Position numbers and translations under genes: made by a program. The notes under the pieces are model-generated. The model saw nothing but the letters and a program-made list of their open reading frames with translations, was not told the DNA's origin and did no database searches. DNA of 64,000 nucleotides from Flavobacterium sp. (GTDB lineage: Bacteria; Bacteroidota; Bacteroidia; Flavobacteriales; Flavobacteriaceae), in NCBI RefSeq assembly GCF_027531905.1, contig NZ_JAPZSU010000032.1, positions 1 through 64,000 on the forward strand, given 5' to 3'. Positions within the stretch are counted from its first letter, which is position 1, and every line of letters begins with the position of its first letter. Shown here in pieces: positions 43,481-53,168 of this stretch.

Positions 43481-43765
43481 ATGGAAACATCAAAATTTGA
43501 TATCTCAGATTATTTGGATAGCAACGAAATGATTGCTGAGTATTTAAATTCAGTATTAGAAGAAGGGAATGACGCAGAAATGGTTACTGCTATCGGACAT
43601 ATTGCAAAAGCCATTGGTATGACTAAAATAGCCGAAGAAACAGGTATGAGCAGACCGAGTTTGTACAAAGCATTATCTGAAGGAGCCAATCCACAATTTT
43701 CAACTATAATGAAAGTTTTAAAAGCAATTGGTGGACAAATACAAATAAATCCATTACCCGCTTAG
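43481..43765 (+). CDS. Antitoxin of the HigA-like (addiction module antidote) family
   Basis: The 94-residue product has an N-terminal toxin-neutralising part ('FDISDYLDSNEMIAEYLNSV') and an XRE-type helix-turn-helix ('GMTKIAEETGMSRPSLYKAL'), ending 'SEGANPQFSTIMKVLKAIGG'. This is the TIGR02684 antidote pattern. The HTH should bind the inverted repeat at 43152-43171 and repress the operon when in complex with the toxin. Separated from the toxin by three bases and ended by a strong terminator. Confidence 0.86.
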   Translation: METSKFDISDYLDSNEMIAEYLNSVLEEGNDAEMVTAIGHIAKAIGMTKIAEETGMSRPSLYKALSEGANPQFSTIMKVLKAIGGQIQINPLPA

Positions 43766-43783
43766 TATTCATTTAGTAAACAC

Positions 43784-43813
43784 AAAAAAGCCCAACATAA
43801 CGTTGGGCTTTTT
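43784..43813. terminator. Terminator between the toxin-antitoxin pair and the M13 peptidase gene
   Basis: AAAAAGCCCAAC (43785-43796) pairs with GTTGGGCTTTTT (43802-43813); symmetric tracts allow use from both sides. Confidence 0.87.
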
Positions 43814-43832
43814 ACTTTTTTGACCATTTCGA

Positions 43833-45851
43833 TTACCAAATTTTAACACGCTTTTCTGGTGCTAAATACAAGGAATCTTTAGGTTGTACTTTAAATGCTT
43901 CGTAGAATTCTGGTATGTTACGCACCACACCGTTTACTCTGAATTTAGCTGGTGAATGTGGATCTGTGGCGATTTGGTTGCGCAAAGAAGCTTCACGCGA
44001 TTTCTCCAACCACACTTGTCCCCAACCTAAAAACACACGTTGCACCCCTGTAAAACCATCCATCACTGGAGCTTCCTTGCCGTTTAGCGACATTTTGTAA
44101 GCTTTTAAGGCAATGGTTAATCCACCCAAGTCTCCAATATTTTCTCCCAAAGTAAACGCACCGTTTACATTCAAATCTGGAAAAACTTTGAAGGTATTGT
44201 ATTGTGCAACTAAAGCATTGGTTTTGGCTTTGAATGCAGCTAAATCTGCTGGCGTCCACCAGTTCTTCATCACACCATCTCCGTCGAAAGTGCTTCCTTG
44301 ATCGTCAAATCCGTGACCAATTTCGTGACCGATTACAGCCCCGATTCCACCATAATTTACCGCATCGTCTGCTTCTAAATTAAAGAAAGGCGCTTGCAAA
44401 ATAGCCGCTGGAAATACAATCTCGTTTAGCGTTGGATTGTAGTAAGCGTTTACCGTTTGTGGTGTCATTCCCCACTCGGTTCTGTCTACAGGCTTACCTA
44501 ATTTGGCAATCATTCTGTTGTACTCAAAGGCTTTCGCACGAGCACGATTGCCATACAAATCTTTCTTCGCTACTTTTAAAGTAGAATAATCCTTCCATTG
44601 GTCTGGATAGCCAATTTTGATCATGAATTTATCCACTTTGGCCAAGGCTTCTTTTTTGGTTTTGGCACTCATCCAATCCAAATTTTTAATGCTTTCGGCA
44701 TAGGCTTTCAACAAGTTTTTCACCAATTCGGTCATACGTTCTTTGGCTTCAGGTGTAAAGTGTTTTTTCACATACACTTTCCCGATGATTTCGCCCAAAC
44801 CACCATTTACAGCATTCACAGCTCTTTTCCAATCCTCTTCTTGCTCTGGTGTGCCGTATAAAACTTTGTCATAAAACTCAAAATCCTCTTTATCCAATGC
44901 TGTGGTCAAACTACTCGCACTCTTATTGATCAATCCCCATTTCAAATAGGCTTTCCAAGTATCAATTGGTGTATTTTTAATCAAGGCGTTCAAGTTTTTA
45001 GTATACGCCACTTGCGATAACACAAGGCTTTTTTCTTTATCCATTCCCGCTTTTTTGAGCATCGCCGACCAATCAAAATCTGGCATCACCGTTTTCAAGT
45101 CTTTGATGGCGTATTTGTTGTACAAAGCAGCAGTATTTCTTGTTTCTTCTTTGGTCATTTGGATCTTTGCAATTGCGGTTTCCAAGGCCATAATTTTTGC
45201 TGCATTTTCTGTTGGATTAGCAATCCCTCCTAATTGTAACATTTTCTCAATATGCGCCACATATTTTTTACGAATATCCGCTGTTTTGGCATCGCTTTGA
45301 AGATAATATTCACGCTCTGGTAAGCCCAAGCCACCTTGCCAAGTCATCAAAGTGTATTGTTTTGGATCCTTAAAATCCTCGGTAACAGCAATCGAAAACG
45401 GCACAGAAAGCCCCGTTCTATTGGCTTCCCCAAAATAAGCCGCCAAATCCGAATAGGTAGCAATCGCATCTATGGCTTTTAATTCGGGTTGAAGCGGTGT
45501 AATTCCTTTGGCGTCGCGGTCTTTTCGGTTCAAAAATGAATTGTAGAAATCGCCGATTTTTTGCTCATCCGAACCTTCAGAAAAACTCCCTTTCGAAGCT
45601 TCTTCGATAATCGCTTTCACGTCTTTTTGAGCTTGTTCGTATAGTATATAACCCGCACCATAATTGGATTTATCGGCAGGAATTTTGGTGTTTTTGACCC
45701 AAGTTCCGTTAACATAAGCCGCAAAATTGTCTCCCGGTTTCACTAAAGTATCCATATTTTTTTGGAGTATTCCCGAAACCAGCTCTGGTTTTTTATCGCA
45801 AGAAGCCAAAATCAAGGTGGCCGCCAAAAGCGATAGTTTGATGTTTTTCAT
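43833..45851 (-). CDS. M13-family metallopeptidase, lipoprotein (PepO/neprilysin-like)
   Basis: The 672-residue product has a lipoprotein signal (MKNIKLSLLAATLILASC, Cys18), the M13 N-terminal helical domain (about 35-430) and the catalytic domain. The zinc motif HEIGH is in 'GAVIGHEIGHGFDDQGS' at about residue 508, the third ligand Glu in 'GENIGDLGGL', and the family end 'APEKRVKIW' stands in for the usual C-x-x-W-like terminus. These enzymes cut oligopeptides outside the inner membrane. The length is normal, and the gene is complete and alone on its strand. Confidence 0.94.
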   Translation of the reverse strand: MKNIKLSLLAATLILASCDKKPELVSGILQKNMDTLVKPGDNFAAYVNGTWVKNTKIPADKSNYGAGYILYEQAQKDVKAIIEEASKGSFSEGSDEQKIGDFYNSFLNRKDRDAKGITPLQPELKAIDAIATYSDLAAYFGEANRTGLSVPFSIAVTEDFKDPKQYTLMTWQGGLGLPEREYYLQSDAKTADIRKKYVAHIEKMLQLGGIANPTENAAKIMALETAIAKIQMTKEETRNTAALYNKYAIKDLKTVMPDFDWSAMLKKAGMDKEKSLVLSQVAYTKNLNALIKNTPIDTWKAYLKWGLINKSASSLTTALDKEDFEFYDKVLYGTPEQEEDWKRAVNAVNGGLGEIIGKVYVKKHFTPEAKERMTELVKNLLKAYAESIKNLDWMSAKTKKEALAKVDKFMIKIGYPDQWKDYSTLKVAKKDLYGNRARAKAFEYNRMIAKLGKPVDRTEWGMTPQTVNAYYNPTLNEIVFPAAILQAPFFNLEADDAVNYGGIGAVIGHEIGHGFDDQGSTFDGDGVMKNWWTPADLAAFKAKTNALVAQYNTFKVFPDLNVNGAFTLGENIGDLGGLTIALKAYKMSLNGKEAPVMDGFTGVQRVFLGWGQVWLEKSREASLRNQIATDPHSPAKFRVNGVVRNIPEFYEAFKVQPKDSLYLAPEKRVKIW

Positions 45852-46346
45852 AAGATGTTTTTTTGATTAATGCTACTGAATAGATTTTGTTAAATTACTA
45901 CAATTAGTATATTTTTACAACCTTTGTTACATTATTTTGAAAATGAAAGGCTTGAATTGGTTTTTGTAACAAAATACGGGTAAGATACAATCAATTTAAT
46001 TATTGAAAAATCAGTTTATTTTCAGAAAAGGGACGTTTTCCTTCGCTGAAAAGCTACTAATGAAGGAATAAATGAGTCCGATCTCTCAACAAAAAAATAT
46101 TTTTATCTCTAAGATACGATAGCATAAAATTTATTTTATTTTCTTAAATCATTAACATTTTCATTAGAAAAAATAAAATAACATTTGTTATGTTTATTAT
46201 TTTTAATAAATGGTTTGAATAAAAACAAAAAATAGAAGTATTCAATTGAACCATTACTTTAAAATTTGTCACATTTTCGAACTAAAATTTTTTTAAGTAA
46301 AGTGTCAATCTAAAATGATAACATAAATAATTGTAACTATTTATAA
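45852..46346. other. AT-rich gap between the M13 peptidase and amine oxidase genes
   Basis: I see no gene, tRNA or clear hairpin in this stretch. It should contain the divergent promoters of both neighbours, but no full TTG / TAnnTTTG pair was convincing. Confidence 0.5.
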
Positions 46347-47711
46347 ATGCAAAGAAGAAAATTTATTAAAGACACCGTTGCAGGATTACCAATGTTGTTT
46401 CTTGCACCTTCTATTTTTGCAAGTTCTTGCAGTAAAAATGAAAAAGTAAGTAATCCAAATGATAAAACTGTATTTGTCATTGGAGCTGGAATATCCGGAC
46501 TAGCTGCTGCCAAAAAACTTAAAGACCAAGGATTTAATGTAATTGTTTTAGAAGCTCAAAACAAAGTGGGAGGCCGATTAAGAACCAATAGAACTTTAGG
46601 AATAGCATTTGACGAAGGTGCAAGCTGGATTCATGGTACGAAGGGAAACCCAATAACTACTCTTGCCCAACAAGCAAGTATGACAACAGCTTTTACTGAC
46701 GATGACAGTAGAATTTCGTTCGACATTGGTGGTGTTGTAAGAAATTCTACAACATATGATTCTGCCGAAACCGAACTTTATAGTATCTTGAATTCCATGA
46801 AGAATAGCGGCAATGTCAATCAGAGTTTTGAAACTGTTTTTACTAATTTATATCCTACAAAAGCCAATGACCGCCTTTGGAAATTTCTACTTTCTACTTA
46901 TGTAACCTTCGACACGGGAGATTTAGACAAATTATCTTCTACTCTTTATGATGAAGGCGAAGAGTTTGATGGCGAAGAATGAATTGCTACTAACGGCTAT
47001 GACACTATCCCGAATTATTTAGCAAAAGGATTAACTATTCAACTCAATCAAAGGGTTTCAAAAATTGATTATTCAAACGCACAAATAGAAGTCACACACA
47101 ACGGAACTGTTAGCAAAGCCGATTATCTATTAGTTACCGTTCCGCTGGGTGTATTAAAAGCCAAAACAATTCAATTTGTACCGGCATTGCCAATCGTTAA
47201 ACAAACAGCCATTGAAAAAATAGGGATGAATTGCGTAAATAAATTTCTGCTCGTTTGGGATACCAAATTTTGGGGCAATGAGCAATATATTTCTTATACA
47301 CCAACCGTCAAAGACAAGTTTAATTATTTTGTAAATATCCACAAAATCAACCCCAATGCAAATGCATTAATGACTTTTGCCTATGCTGATTATGCTAGAC
47401 AAACTGAAACGATGACCGATGCACAAGTAATTAACGAAATTATGTTGCACTTAAAAGACATGTATGGCAATGGGATTCCAAACCCGACTGCGATGTTACG
47501 AACTAAATGGCAGTCTAATGAAAATTCATTTGGAGCCTATTCGTACACAGCAGTGGGAACAACGATGCAACATTTTGATGACTTGGCAGAAGAAATAAAC
47601 GATAAAGTATTTTTTGCAGGAGAACATACGGAAGCTGATTATTTTTCAACAGCACATGGAGCTTACTTGAGTGGAATTAGAGAAGCTGACAAAATTATTT
47701 CGCTTCTTTAA
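46347..47711 (+). pseudogene. FAD-dependent amine oxidase with one in-frame TGA
   Basis: A single frame of 454 sense/stop codons starts with a twin-arginine-like lipoprotein leader (MQRRKFIKDT, Cys28 in 'FASSCSK') and the FAD motif GAGISG at residues 46-51. It continues 'EAQNKVGGRLRTNRTLGIAF' and ends with 'FFAGEHTEADYFSTAHGAYL', typical of flavin monoamine/polyamine oxidases. TGA at 46980-46982 (codon 212) lies between 'DGEE' and 'IATNGYDTIPNYLAKGL', with no other disruption. TGG to TGA is plausible. Either a very recent pseudogene, a sequencing error, or readthrough; only the first 211 residues would otherwise be made. Confidence 0.82.
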
Positions 47712-47886
47712 AAAAGGCATAGAAAACAGGTAGTTCGCCAAGTGAACTGAAATGAAAACTTCAACATTATTGCATTATACTACTTTTAGACAAGCTAAAA
47801 GTAACGAAGGTTTTTCAAAAAAAACTTAATAATCACTATCTAAACCTAACAAGAATTCATTAAAAATAACATTTAAAAAAGTCAAA

Positions 47887-48432
47887 ATGAAAAAACTAGT
47901 AACCATTGGATTTTTAATAAGCTTAATCGCTTGTAATCAAAATAAATCATCAGAAAAAACAGATTCAGAAAAGGAAAACACTAAAGAAGTAATAAATGCA
48001 ATGTTATCTAAAATGTATGTTGCTGATCGAGAATCTAAATATCCGTTAGAAGATACACTGCTATTTTCTAAAGAAATTGTAGCATTAAATACAAAATGCG
48101 ATTCAATAACTACATTAGATACCAAACGAATTGCTAATAGCAATAGTCCATCTGATAAGCCCTTACTAAGAGAAGGCAGTATTATTTCATCGTTATACGA
48201 AGGCGTAACGGATTATAAGATTAACAAAATCAATGATAAGGGCAAGCAGATCGAAGTAGAAGTGACATTATCAAACAAATTTTATAAAGACCAAAAACCA
48301 TGGAATGAAAGAATTATACTTATTACAGAAGGAAGGCTAAAAATTGATGACATCTATTTTGATCAAAATCTTGCTAACGAATCAAGTTTAAAAAATAAAT
48401 TAAGAACTTTTTCTCAGCAAAAAATCCAATAA
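47887..48432 (+). CDS. Lipoprotein of unknown function (NTF2-like/DUF3828-like pattern)
   Basis: The 181-residue product has a lipoprotein signal (MKKLVTIGFLISLIAC, Cys16) followed by a Ser/Lys/Glu-rich linker. A domain follows with 'VINAMLSKMYVADRESKYPL', 'DYKINKINDKGKQIEVEVTL' and 'ERIILITEGRLKIDDIYF'. This helix-then-strands order, with a final 'W-x-x-x-I-x-L-I-x-E-x-x-x-x-I-D-D-I' strand, is the pattern of DUF3828/NTF2-like proteins; I infer that from layout. No operon partner is clear. Confidence 0.55.
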   Translation: MKKLVTIGFLISLIACNQNKSSEKTDSEKENTKEVINAMLSKMYVADRESKYPLEDTLLFSKEIVALNTKCDSITTLDTKRIANSNSPSDKPLLREGSIISSLYEGVTDYKINKINDKGKQIEVEVTLSNKFYKDQKPWNERIILITEGRLKIDDIYFDQNLANESSLKNKLRTFSQQKIQ

Positions 48433-48677
48433 TTGAATAGTAATTCCACAGCAAAATGCGGTGTTTTTCCTTTACTAAAGCAACATCAAATGAACTAAAA
48501 CAAAAAGCGGAAAGAGGGATATGTATTGATAATTAAACATATATAAAAACCATATCACTTGTTAATCAAGTAGAAAACTACTTTTTGATATAATTGATAA
48601 TTTCAAAACCGCTGTTTTTTGCCAACTAAAATTCAACAGTAATTTTTCGGAAACGAAGTATCAACGTTAAAGACCAA

Positions 48678-49250
48678 ATGAAAAAAGCAGACAAATTATC
48701 CTCGTTTTTTAGCAATGAATTTCCTTTTAATAAAGAAGGGCTAGAAGAATTTGTAAATACTTTTGCCATTAAATCATACCCAAAAGGCGCAATCATCCTA
48801 GAGAATGGCGCTATAGAAAATGAACTTCGATTTTTAGACCAAGGAATCATCCGGGAGTATTATGCAACCAACAACAAAGAAAAAAACATCAATTTTTTTA
48901 CCAATGCCGGTTTTATAACCGATTTTTCTTCCTTTACCCATGCAACAGCAACCAAAAAGTATCAAGAATGTTTAACCGATGTAGAGCTGAGAGTTTTGTC
49001 TAAAGAAAAATTCCTGAGTTTTGCCAACCAATATAACTGTGGTAAGTTGTTTATAGAAACCATCTTTCAACGAATTGTGATTCAAAAAGAAACCGAAGAA
49101 TTTAACCATTTTGTAAAGACTGCCGAAGAACTTTATCTCGACATAATGAAGTCAAAACCCGATTGGTTATTAAACATTCCCCAATATCACATTGCTTCTT
49201 ATTTGGGAATTACAGCAGAAACCTTAAGCAGAATTAGAAAAAGAATGTAG
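48678..49250 (+). CDS. Crp/Fnr-family transcriptional regulator
   Basis: The 190-residue product has a cyclic-nucleotide-binding-like domain ('SYPKGAIILENGAIENELRF', 'LDQGIIREYYATN'), a linker helix, and a short helix-turn-helix 'QYHIASYLGITAETLSRIRK' at the C-terminus, as usual for the small Bacteroidota Crp group. The phosphate-binding cassette of true cAMP binders is not obvious. It is convergent with a metallo-beta-lactamase-fold gene (6 bp apart), which with the next gene along makes a plausible regulon core. Confidence 0.83.
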   Translation: MKKADKLSSFFSNEFPFNKEGLEEFVNTFAIKSYPKGAIILENGAIENELRFLDQGIIREYYATNNKEKNINFFTNAGFITDFSSFTHATATKKYQECLTDVELRVLSKEKFLSFANQYNCGKLFIETIFQRIVIQKETEEFNHFVKTAEELYLDIMKSKPDWLLNIPQYHIASYLGITAETLSRIRKRM

Positions 49251-49256
49251 CTTTGC

Positions 49257-49922
49257 CTATAACAACTTTACATTGCTTGGATCCAATAAAAAAATATTCG
49301 TAGCCAATTCGATTTGAATAGTTGTAACATCATTATGTCCAGCATAAATTGTCATATCGATTGCTTTATATCGTTCTTTAAATAACAACAAACTGTTCTT
49401 CATATCCTCAGGATTGGAGCCTGGCCAATCTATTCTTCCGATAGTTCCTTTAAAGATAAAATCACCTGTCAGCATCATTTCCCCAAAATCAAAAATGGTA
49501 CAACCAATACTATGTCCTGGATAAATACCTGTTTTAAAAATAAAGTTTTCTATTTGATAAGTTCTATTGTCTTCCAATATTTTTACAGGAATATCCAAAA
49601 TCGTTTCCTTTAGTCCAAAATGTTCTGAACCTATAAAACTAAGATTACGCACACGATCACTAAACAATTCTTTTGATTTTTCTGAAGCCCATACTGGTAC
49701 TCCAAATAAATCCATAAAATACTTCACGCTAAAAATATGATCTTGATGCGCATGTGTTACCAATATACCTACTACTTTTAAGCCTAAAATCGCTATTCTA
49801 CTTTCGATTGCTTTAGGGTCAAAACTTGGATCTACAAGTAGCGCATTTTTTTGATGATCAATTATTAAATACGAATTTGTTGCAAAAATAGAATTTGAAA
49901 TTACTTCAACTTTATAATTCAT
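49257..49922 (-). CDS. Glyoxalase II-like metallo-beta-lactamase-fold hydrolase
   Basis: The roughly 221-residue product starts MNYKVEVISNSIFATNSYLI. It has the metal-binding 'THAHQDHIFS' motif, then 'GHSIGCTIFDFGEMMLTGDF' and 'YAGHNDVTTI', the C-terminal histidines of the glyoxalase II group. The likely reaction is thioester or lactone hydrolysis; the substrate is unknown. I use ATG 49922, 17 codons inside the longest frame, because the family N-terminus starts there and a TATTTTTG promoter element lies just upstream on this strand. Confidence 0.8.
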   Translation of the reverse strand: MNYKVEVISNSIFATNSYLIIDHQKNALLVDPSFDPKAIESRIAILGLKVVGILVTHAHQDHIFSVKYFMDLFGVPVWASEKSKELFSDRVRNLSFIGSEHFGLKETILDIPVKILEDNRTYQIENFIFKTGIYPGHSIGCTIFDFGEMMLTGDFIFKGTIGRIDWPGSNPEDMKNSLLLFKERYKAIDMTIYAGHNDVTTIQIELATNIFLLDPSNVKLL

Positions 49923-50083
49923 TTTTTTAAATTTTATTGTCGCAAAAATAGCACTGAACAAAATGATTTGCATTGATTCAAATCAATTTAGTTTACAACT
50001 TCAACTGTTGATTTCTTGATTTCAATCAATGGAAAACACTTTTACATTGAGCAACTTTGTCGTTCAATTTAAACTATAAAACA

Positions 50084-50851
50084 ATGAAAATACATCATTT
50101 ACGAAATGCAACTTTGGTCATAGAAACCGGAGATAAAGTGATTTTAGTTGACCCAATGCTAGGAAAAAAAGGAACAGCAGGCCCCACTTTTACCCTTTTT
50201 CGTTTTAAACCTCAACGAAATCCTATTGTAGATTTGCCAACTAATGCAATGCCTATCGTTGAAAAAACAACCCATTGCTTACTTACTCATCTGCATCCAG
50301 ACCATTTGGACAAGGAAGCGGAGAACTTTCTTCGTACTAGACAAATTCCAGTTATTTGCAGTGTAAAAGACGAAGCCATAGTAAGAAAAAGAGGGCTCAA
50401 CGTAACACAAACGGTTGATTATTGGAAAGAAACCACTTTTTTAGGCGGAAAAATTCAAGGAATTCCAGCCGTACACGGTTATGGATTTGTGGCAAAACCA
50501 ATGGGAAATGTTATGGGTTTTTACATAGCATTACCCAATGAAAAATCACTTTATTTAAGTGCTGACACCATTTATACCGATGACGTACACCAAGTTTTGA
50601 CACAATTAAAACCCGAAATCTCAGTTGTAGCTTGTGGATCGGCTCAATTAGATCTTTTTCAACCGTTATTAATGCGAATGGATGATATTTTAAAATTCGT
50701 AAAAAACGCACCAAACCAAGTAATCGCCAATCATCTAGAGGCCGTAAATCATTGCCCAACCAGACGAGAACAATTAAAAACTGAGCTTTCAAAAATTGGC
50801 CTTTCTAACAAGGTTTTTATTCCAAATGATGGAGAAAGTATCACGTATTAG
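50084..50851 (+). CDS. UlaG-like metallo-beta-lactamase-fold hydrolase
   Basis: The 255-residue product starts MKIHHLRNATLVIETGDKVI. It carries 'CLLTHLHPDHLDKEAENFL' (metal ligands), 'GIPAVHGYGF', 'YLSADTIYTDDVH' and 'ANHLEAVNHCPTRRE', the pattern of UlaG-like MBL proteins (lactonase or nuclease relatives). It diverges from the glyoxalase II-like gene, and with the Crp/Fnr gene forms a three-gene neighbourhood often seen in Bacteroidota. ATG 50084 is chosen because the family opening begins there. Confidence 0.8.
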   Translation: MKIHHLRNATLVIETGDKVILVDPMLGKKGTAGPTFTLFRFKPQRNPIVDLPTNAMPIVEKTTHCLLTHLHPDHLDKEAENFLRTRQIPVICSVKDEAIVRKRGLNVTQTVDYWKETTFLGGKIQGIPAVHGYGFVAKPMGNVMGFYIALPNEKSLYLSADTIYTDDVHQVLTQLKPEISVVACGSAQLDLFQPLLMRMDDILKFVKNAPNQVIANHLEAVNHCPTRREQLKTELSKIGLSNKVFIPNDGESITY

Positions 50852-51282
50852 CAAAACGGTCACTATTGCAAACCGTAGCGATAACCAAACAACCCTTTTA
50901 GAGTTTAGAACTCTGAAAGGGTTAATAGGGTAAAAAAGTCTTGCTTTTACAAGGCTTTTTAGCTACTTTGAAAAAAATATTTCACTTCTAAAATTTCATA
51001 TTCAAATGTTAGGTTCCTTAACAACCCTGTCAGAGTTCAAAACGCTGACAGGATTACTTAAATCCCGCCTAAAAATTTATTTTTTTAGTTTGTATCATTT
51101 TTTTAAAAAACGCTTAATCCTATTAATTACAGCATTTGTTGAAAGCCAATTTTGTTGGTTTTGTTGTCATTCATAAGTTATTTTTTTCGTCAATATCATA
51201 AATTTGATCAAGATAGGTTTCTTTTCAAATAAACCTATCTACTCTTAGCCAAGTCAAGGCAAAACTGTAAAAATGAACGTCC
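50852..51282. repeat. Gap with two AACCCTTTCAGAGTT-type palindromes
   Basis: Palindromes lie at 50891-50923 (AACCCTTTTAGAGTT / AACTCTGAAAGGGTT) and 51023-51055 (AACCCTGTCAGAGTT / AACGCTGACAGGATT). In the second, changes on one arm are matched on the other. No gene is visible before the IS110 relic. Confidence 0.75.
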
Positions 51283-51748
51283 TTATGCTGCTTTTTTAAC
51301 TTTAAATGTTTTGTTTTTTTTAATACAAACACATGTACGCTGTATTAATTTGTTTCTTACATTGTTAATCACAAGCATTTTACTTTTTCTACTTTTCTTG
51401 TGAAATATTGTTTCATTTCAGGATCATGAGCAGCGACTGATAAGGCATACATATGCAATTGCTTTTTCACTTTTTTAGCCATGTGGTGAACTTTTGGCTT
51501 TGCCCTAACACTCCAGACTAAAAAGCCAACGATTAATTTTCCGTACATACTGTGTGTTCTAAACAAATAGGAGTGTTTTTGAATGTTGATTCTTGCTTTT
51601 TAAGCCATTGGCATAAGGATTTAATTCCTTTGAAATCAATTGTAAATTGATTGTACATGGAATTTTATTTATTGTCATTCAGAATTTTAACCGCATCAAA
51701 ATATTATTTGGATACATCAATGCCCAAAAAATGTTTAAATTTGCTCAT
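51283..51748 (-). pseudogene. Internally deleted IS110-family transposase
   Basis: Read on the minus strand, the start MSKFKHFLGIDVSK is followed by stops and continues 'YFDAVKILND', 'FKGIKSLCQWLKKQESTFKN' and 'ICLEHTVYGKLIVGFLVW'. It then joins the C-terminal transposase part 'RAKPKVHHMAKKVKKQLHMY', 'HDPEMKQYFTRKVEKVK', 'INNVRNKLIQRTC'. The DEDD N-terminal domain and the Tnp_20 end are thus brought together by a large internal deletion, with stops and frame changes. Dead element; boundaries approximate. Confidence 0.72.
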
Positions 51749-51839
51749 AAGATAATACTTTAAAGATTAGCAATCATTATTGAATACCTTCGTGACCTTG
51801 ATAAATAGGTCTTAAAACCTTGAATTACTATTCTGATGC

Positions 51840-52030
51840 TTATTCAATAAGAACCGACAAAGTCCTAATCGGGGATAAGTCTGAGAACTTTGCTAGCGCG
51901 AAGGAGCACTTTGTCAGTTTGATTGTTAGTTTAAATTTATCTAAAAACGAATTTGCAAATCTAAAGGATAAAAAAAGATATAGCGGATAGCGGGACTTTG
52001 TCTTCTGATAATCCCTTTGTTACTGTTCCT
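51840..52030 (+). repeat. Diverged REP-like hairpin element, copy R4
   Basis: GACAAAGTCC pairs with GCACTTTGTC (about 51847-51919), and the right shoulder GGATAGCGGGACTTTGTC and tail TACTGTTCCTAAAA match R1 and R3. The left shoulder is not recognisable, so this copy may be partial or composite. Confidence 0.5.
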
Positions 52031-52063
52031 AAAAATTCTTAAACTCTTATCAACTTACATTTT

Positions 52064-52816
52064 ATGATAAAAACTGCCTTAATCACTGGTGCTACCAGCG
52101 GTATCGGAAAAGCAACCGCAACATTACTCGCTCAAAATAATTTTAAAATTGTGCTTTGTGGCCGAAGAAAAGACCGATTGGAAGCCTTGGAGAAAGAATT
52201 AAGCGCTTTTACTGCTGTTCACCATTTGTGTTTTGATGTTCGCGATAAAAAAGCGGTTTTTGAAAGCATTGCGTCTTTACCCGAAGCTTTTTCAGATATT
52301 GACATTTTAGTAAATAACGCCGGAAATGCCCACGGTCTTGACTCCATCCAAAATGGGGATATGGACGATTGGGACGCTATGATAGATATTAATGTCAAAG
52401 GATTGCTATATGTTTCTAAAGCGATTATTCCAAAAATGATTGCCAAAGAATCTGGACACATCATCAACATTGGTTCGATTGCAGGAAAGGAAGTGTACCC
52501 GAATGGTAATGTGTATTGTGCTTCAAAATATGCGGTAGATGCGCTAAATCAGAGTATGCGAATCGATTTGAATCCTTACGGAATCCGAGTTGGAGGTATT
52601 CATCCCGGAATGGTAGAAACGGAGTTTAGCGAAGTGCGTTTTAAAGGCGATACGGAACGCGCTACCAATGTTTACAAAGGATTAACGCCTTTGAAACCTG
52701 AGGATATTGCGGATATTATTCACTTTGTGGTGACACGACCTTATCACGTCAACATCGCAGACTTGATTGTGTATCCAACGGCTCAGGCTTCGCCAACTAT
52801 TGTAAAAAGGAATTAA
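52064..52816 (+). CDS. Short-chain dehydrogenase/reductase (YdfG-like)
   Basis: The 250-residue classical SDR has the cofactor motif TGATSGIG near residues 8-15, an Arg-rich 'CGRRKDRLEAL' that favours NADP, NNAGN, the catalytic Tyr-x-x-x-Lys in 'VYCASKYAVD', and 'GGIHPGMVETEF'. The closest match by pattern is the YdfG group, which oxidises 3-hydroxy acids such as L-allo-threonine and serine. The length is normal. A single gene following the R4 repeat, its promoter not clearly readable. Confidence 0.87.
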   Translation: MIKTALITGATSGIGKATATLLAQNNFKIVLCGRRKDRLEALEKELSAFTAVHHLCFDVRDKKAVFESIASLPEAFSDIDILVNNAGNAHGLDSIQNGDMDDWDAMIDINVKGLLYVSKAIIPKMIAKESGHIINIGSIAGKEVYPNGNVYCASKYAVDALNQSMRIDLNPYGIRVGGIHPGMVETEFSEVRFKGDTERATNVYKGLTPLKPEDIADIIHFVVTRPYHVNIADLIVYPTAQASPTIVKRN

Positions 52817-53168
52817 CCTTTTATCACCACATAGATAGAATTCGTAGCTTTAAAAAAGGTTTTACTGTTCCAACATAGAGTTTAAGACCATGCCGTTTCA
52901 GTGCATCTCGCTTTAGCTTTTAAAAAATTTTACACCGCAGATTCGCAAATTTTAAAAGATTCATACTAATTATAATAATTTGCGAATCTGCGGTTAAACT
53001 ATATTCCAACCTTGAAGACTTTAAAGTCTGTTAAACCAAATCTATGGTTTTTCTATGTGGTTAGGTTTTTTATTTTTTTTAAAAAAGCTAGATAGTTCTT
53101 TTTCTTTACTATACCATCAAAAAAGTGTACTTTTAGGAACCCAAAGTCCATAAAAGACAACCTTAGTT
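52817..53168. repeat. Gap with an 18-bp perfect inverted repeat
   Basis: ACCGCAGATTCGCAAATT (52934-52951) and its exact complement at 52977-52994 are separated by 25 bp. The 'CGCAGATTCGCAAA' text is a common flavobacterial intergenic repeat. No gene is visible; the promoter of the next gene should be near its right end. Confidence 0.75.

Noticed and set aside
44598..44861. Plus-strand frame of 87 codons opposite the M13 peptidase gene
   Set aside because: Phe/His/Gly-rich translation typical of an antisense shadow.
31425..46982. Use of TGA as Trp (alternative genetic code) to explain two in-frame TGA codons
   Set aside because: Several intact genes here end in TGA (for example the DUF4175 gene at 17666-17668 and the SMEK gene at 39339-39341), and Trp is encoded by TGG everywhere else. 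Point mutations or sequence errors are simpler.
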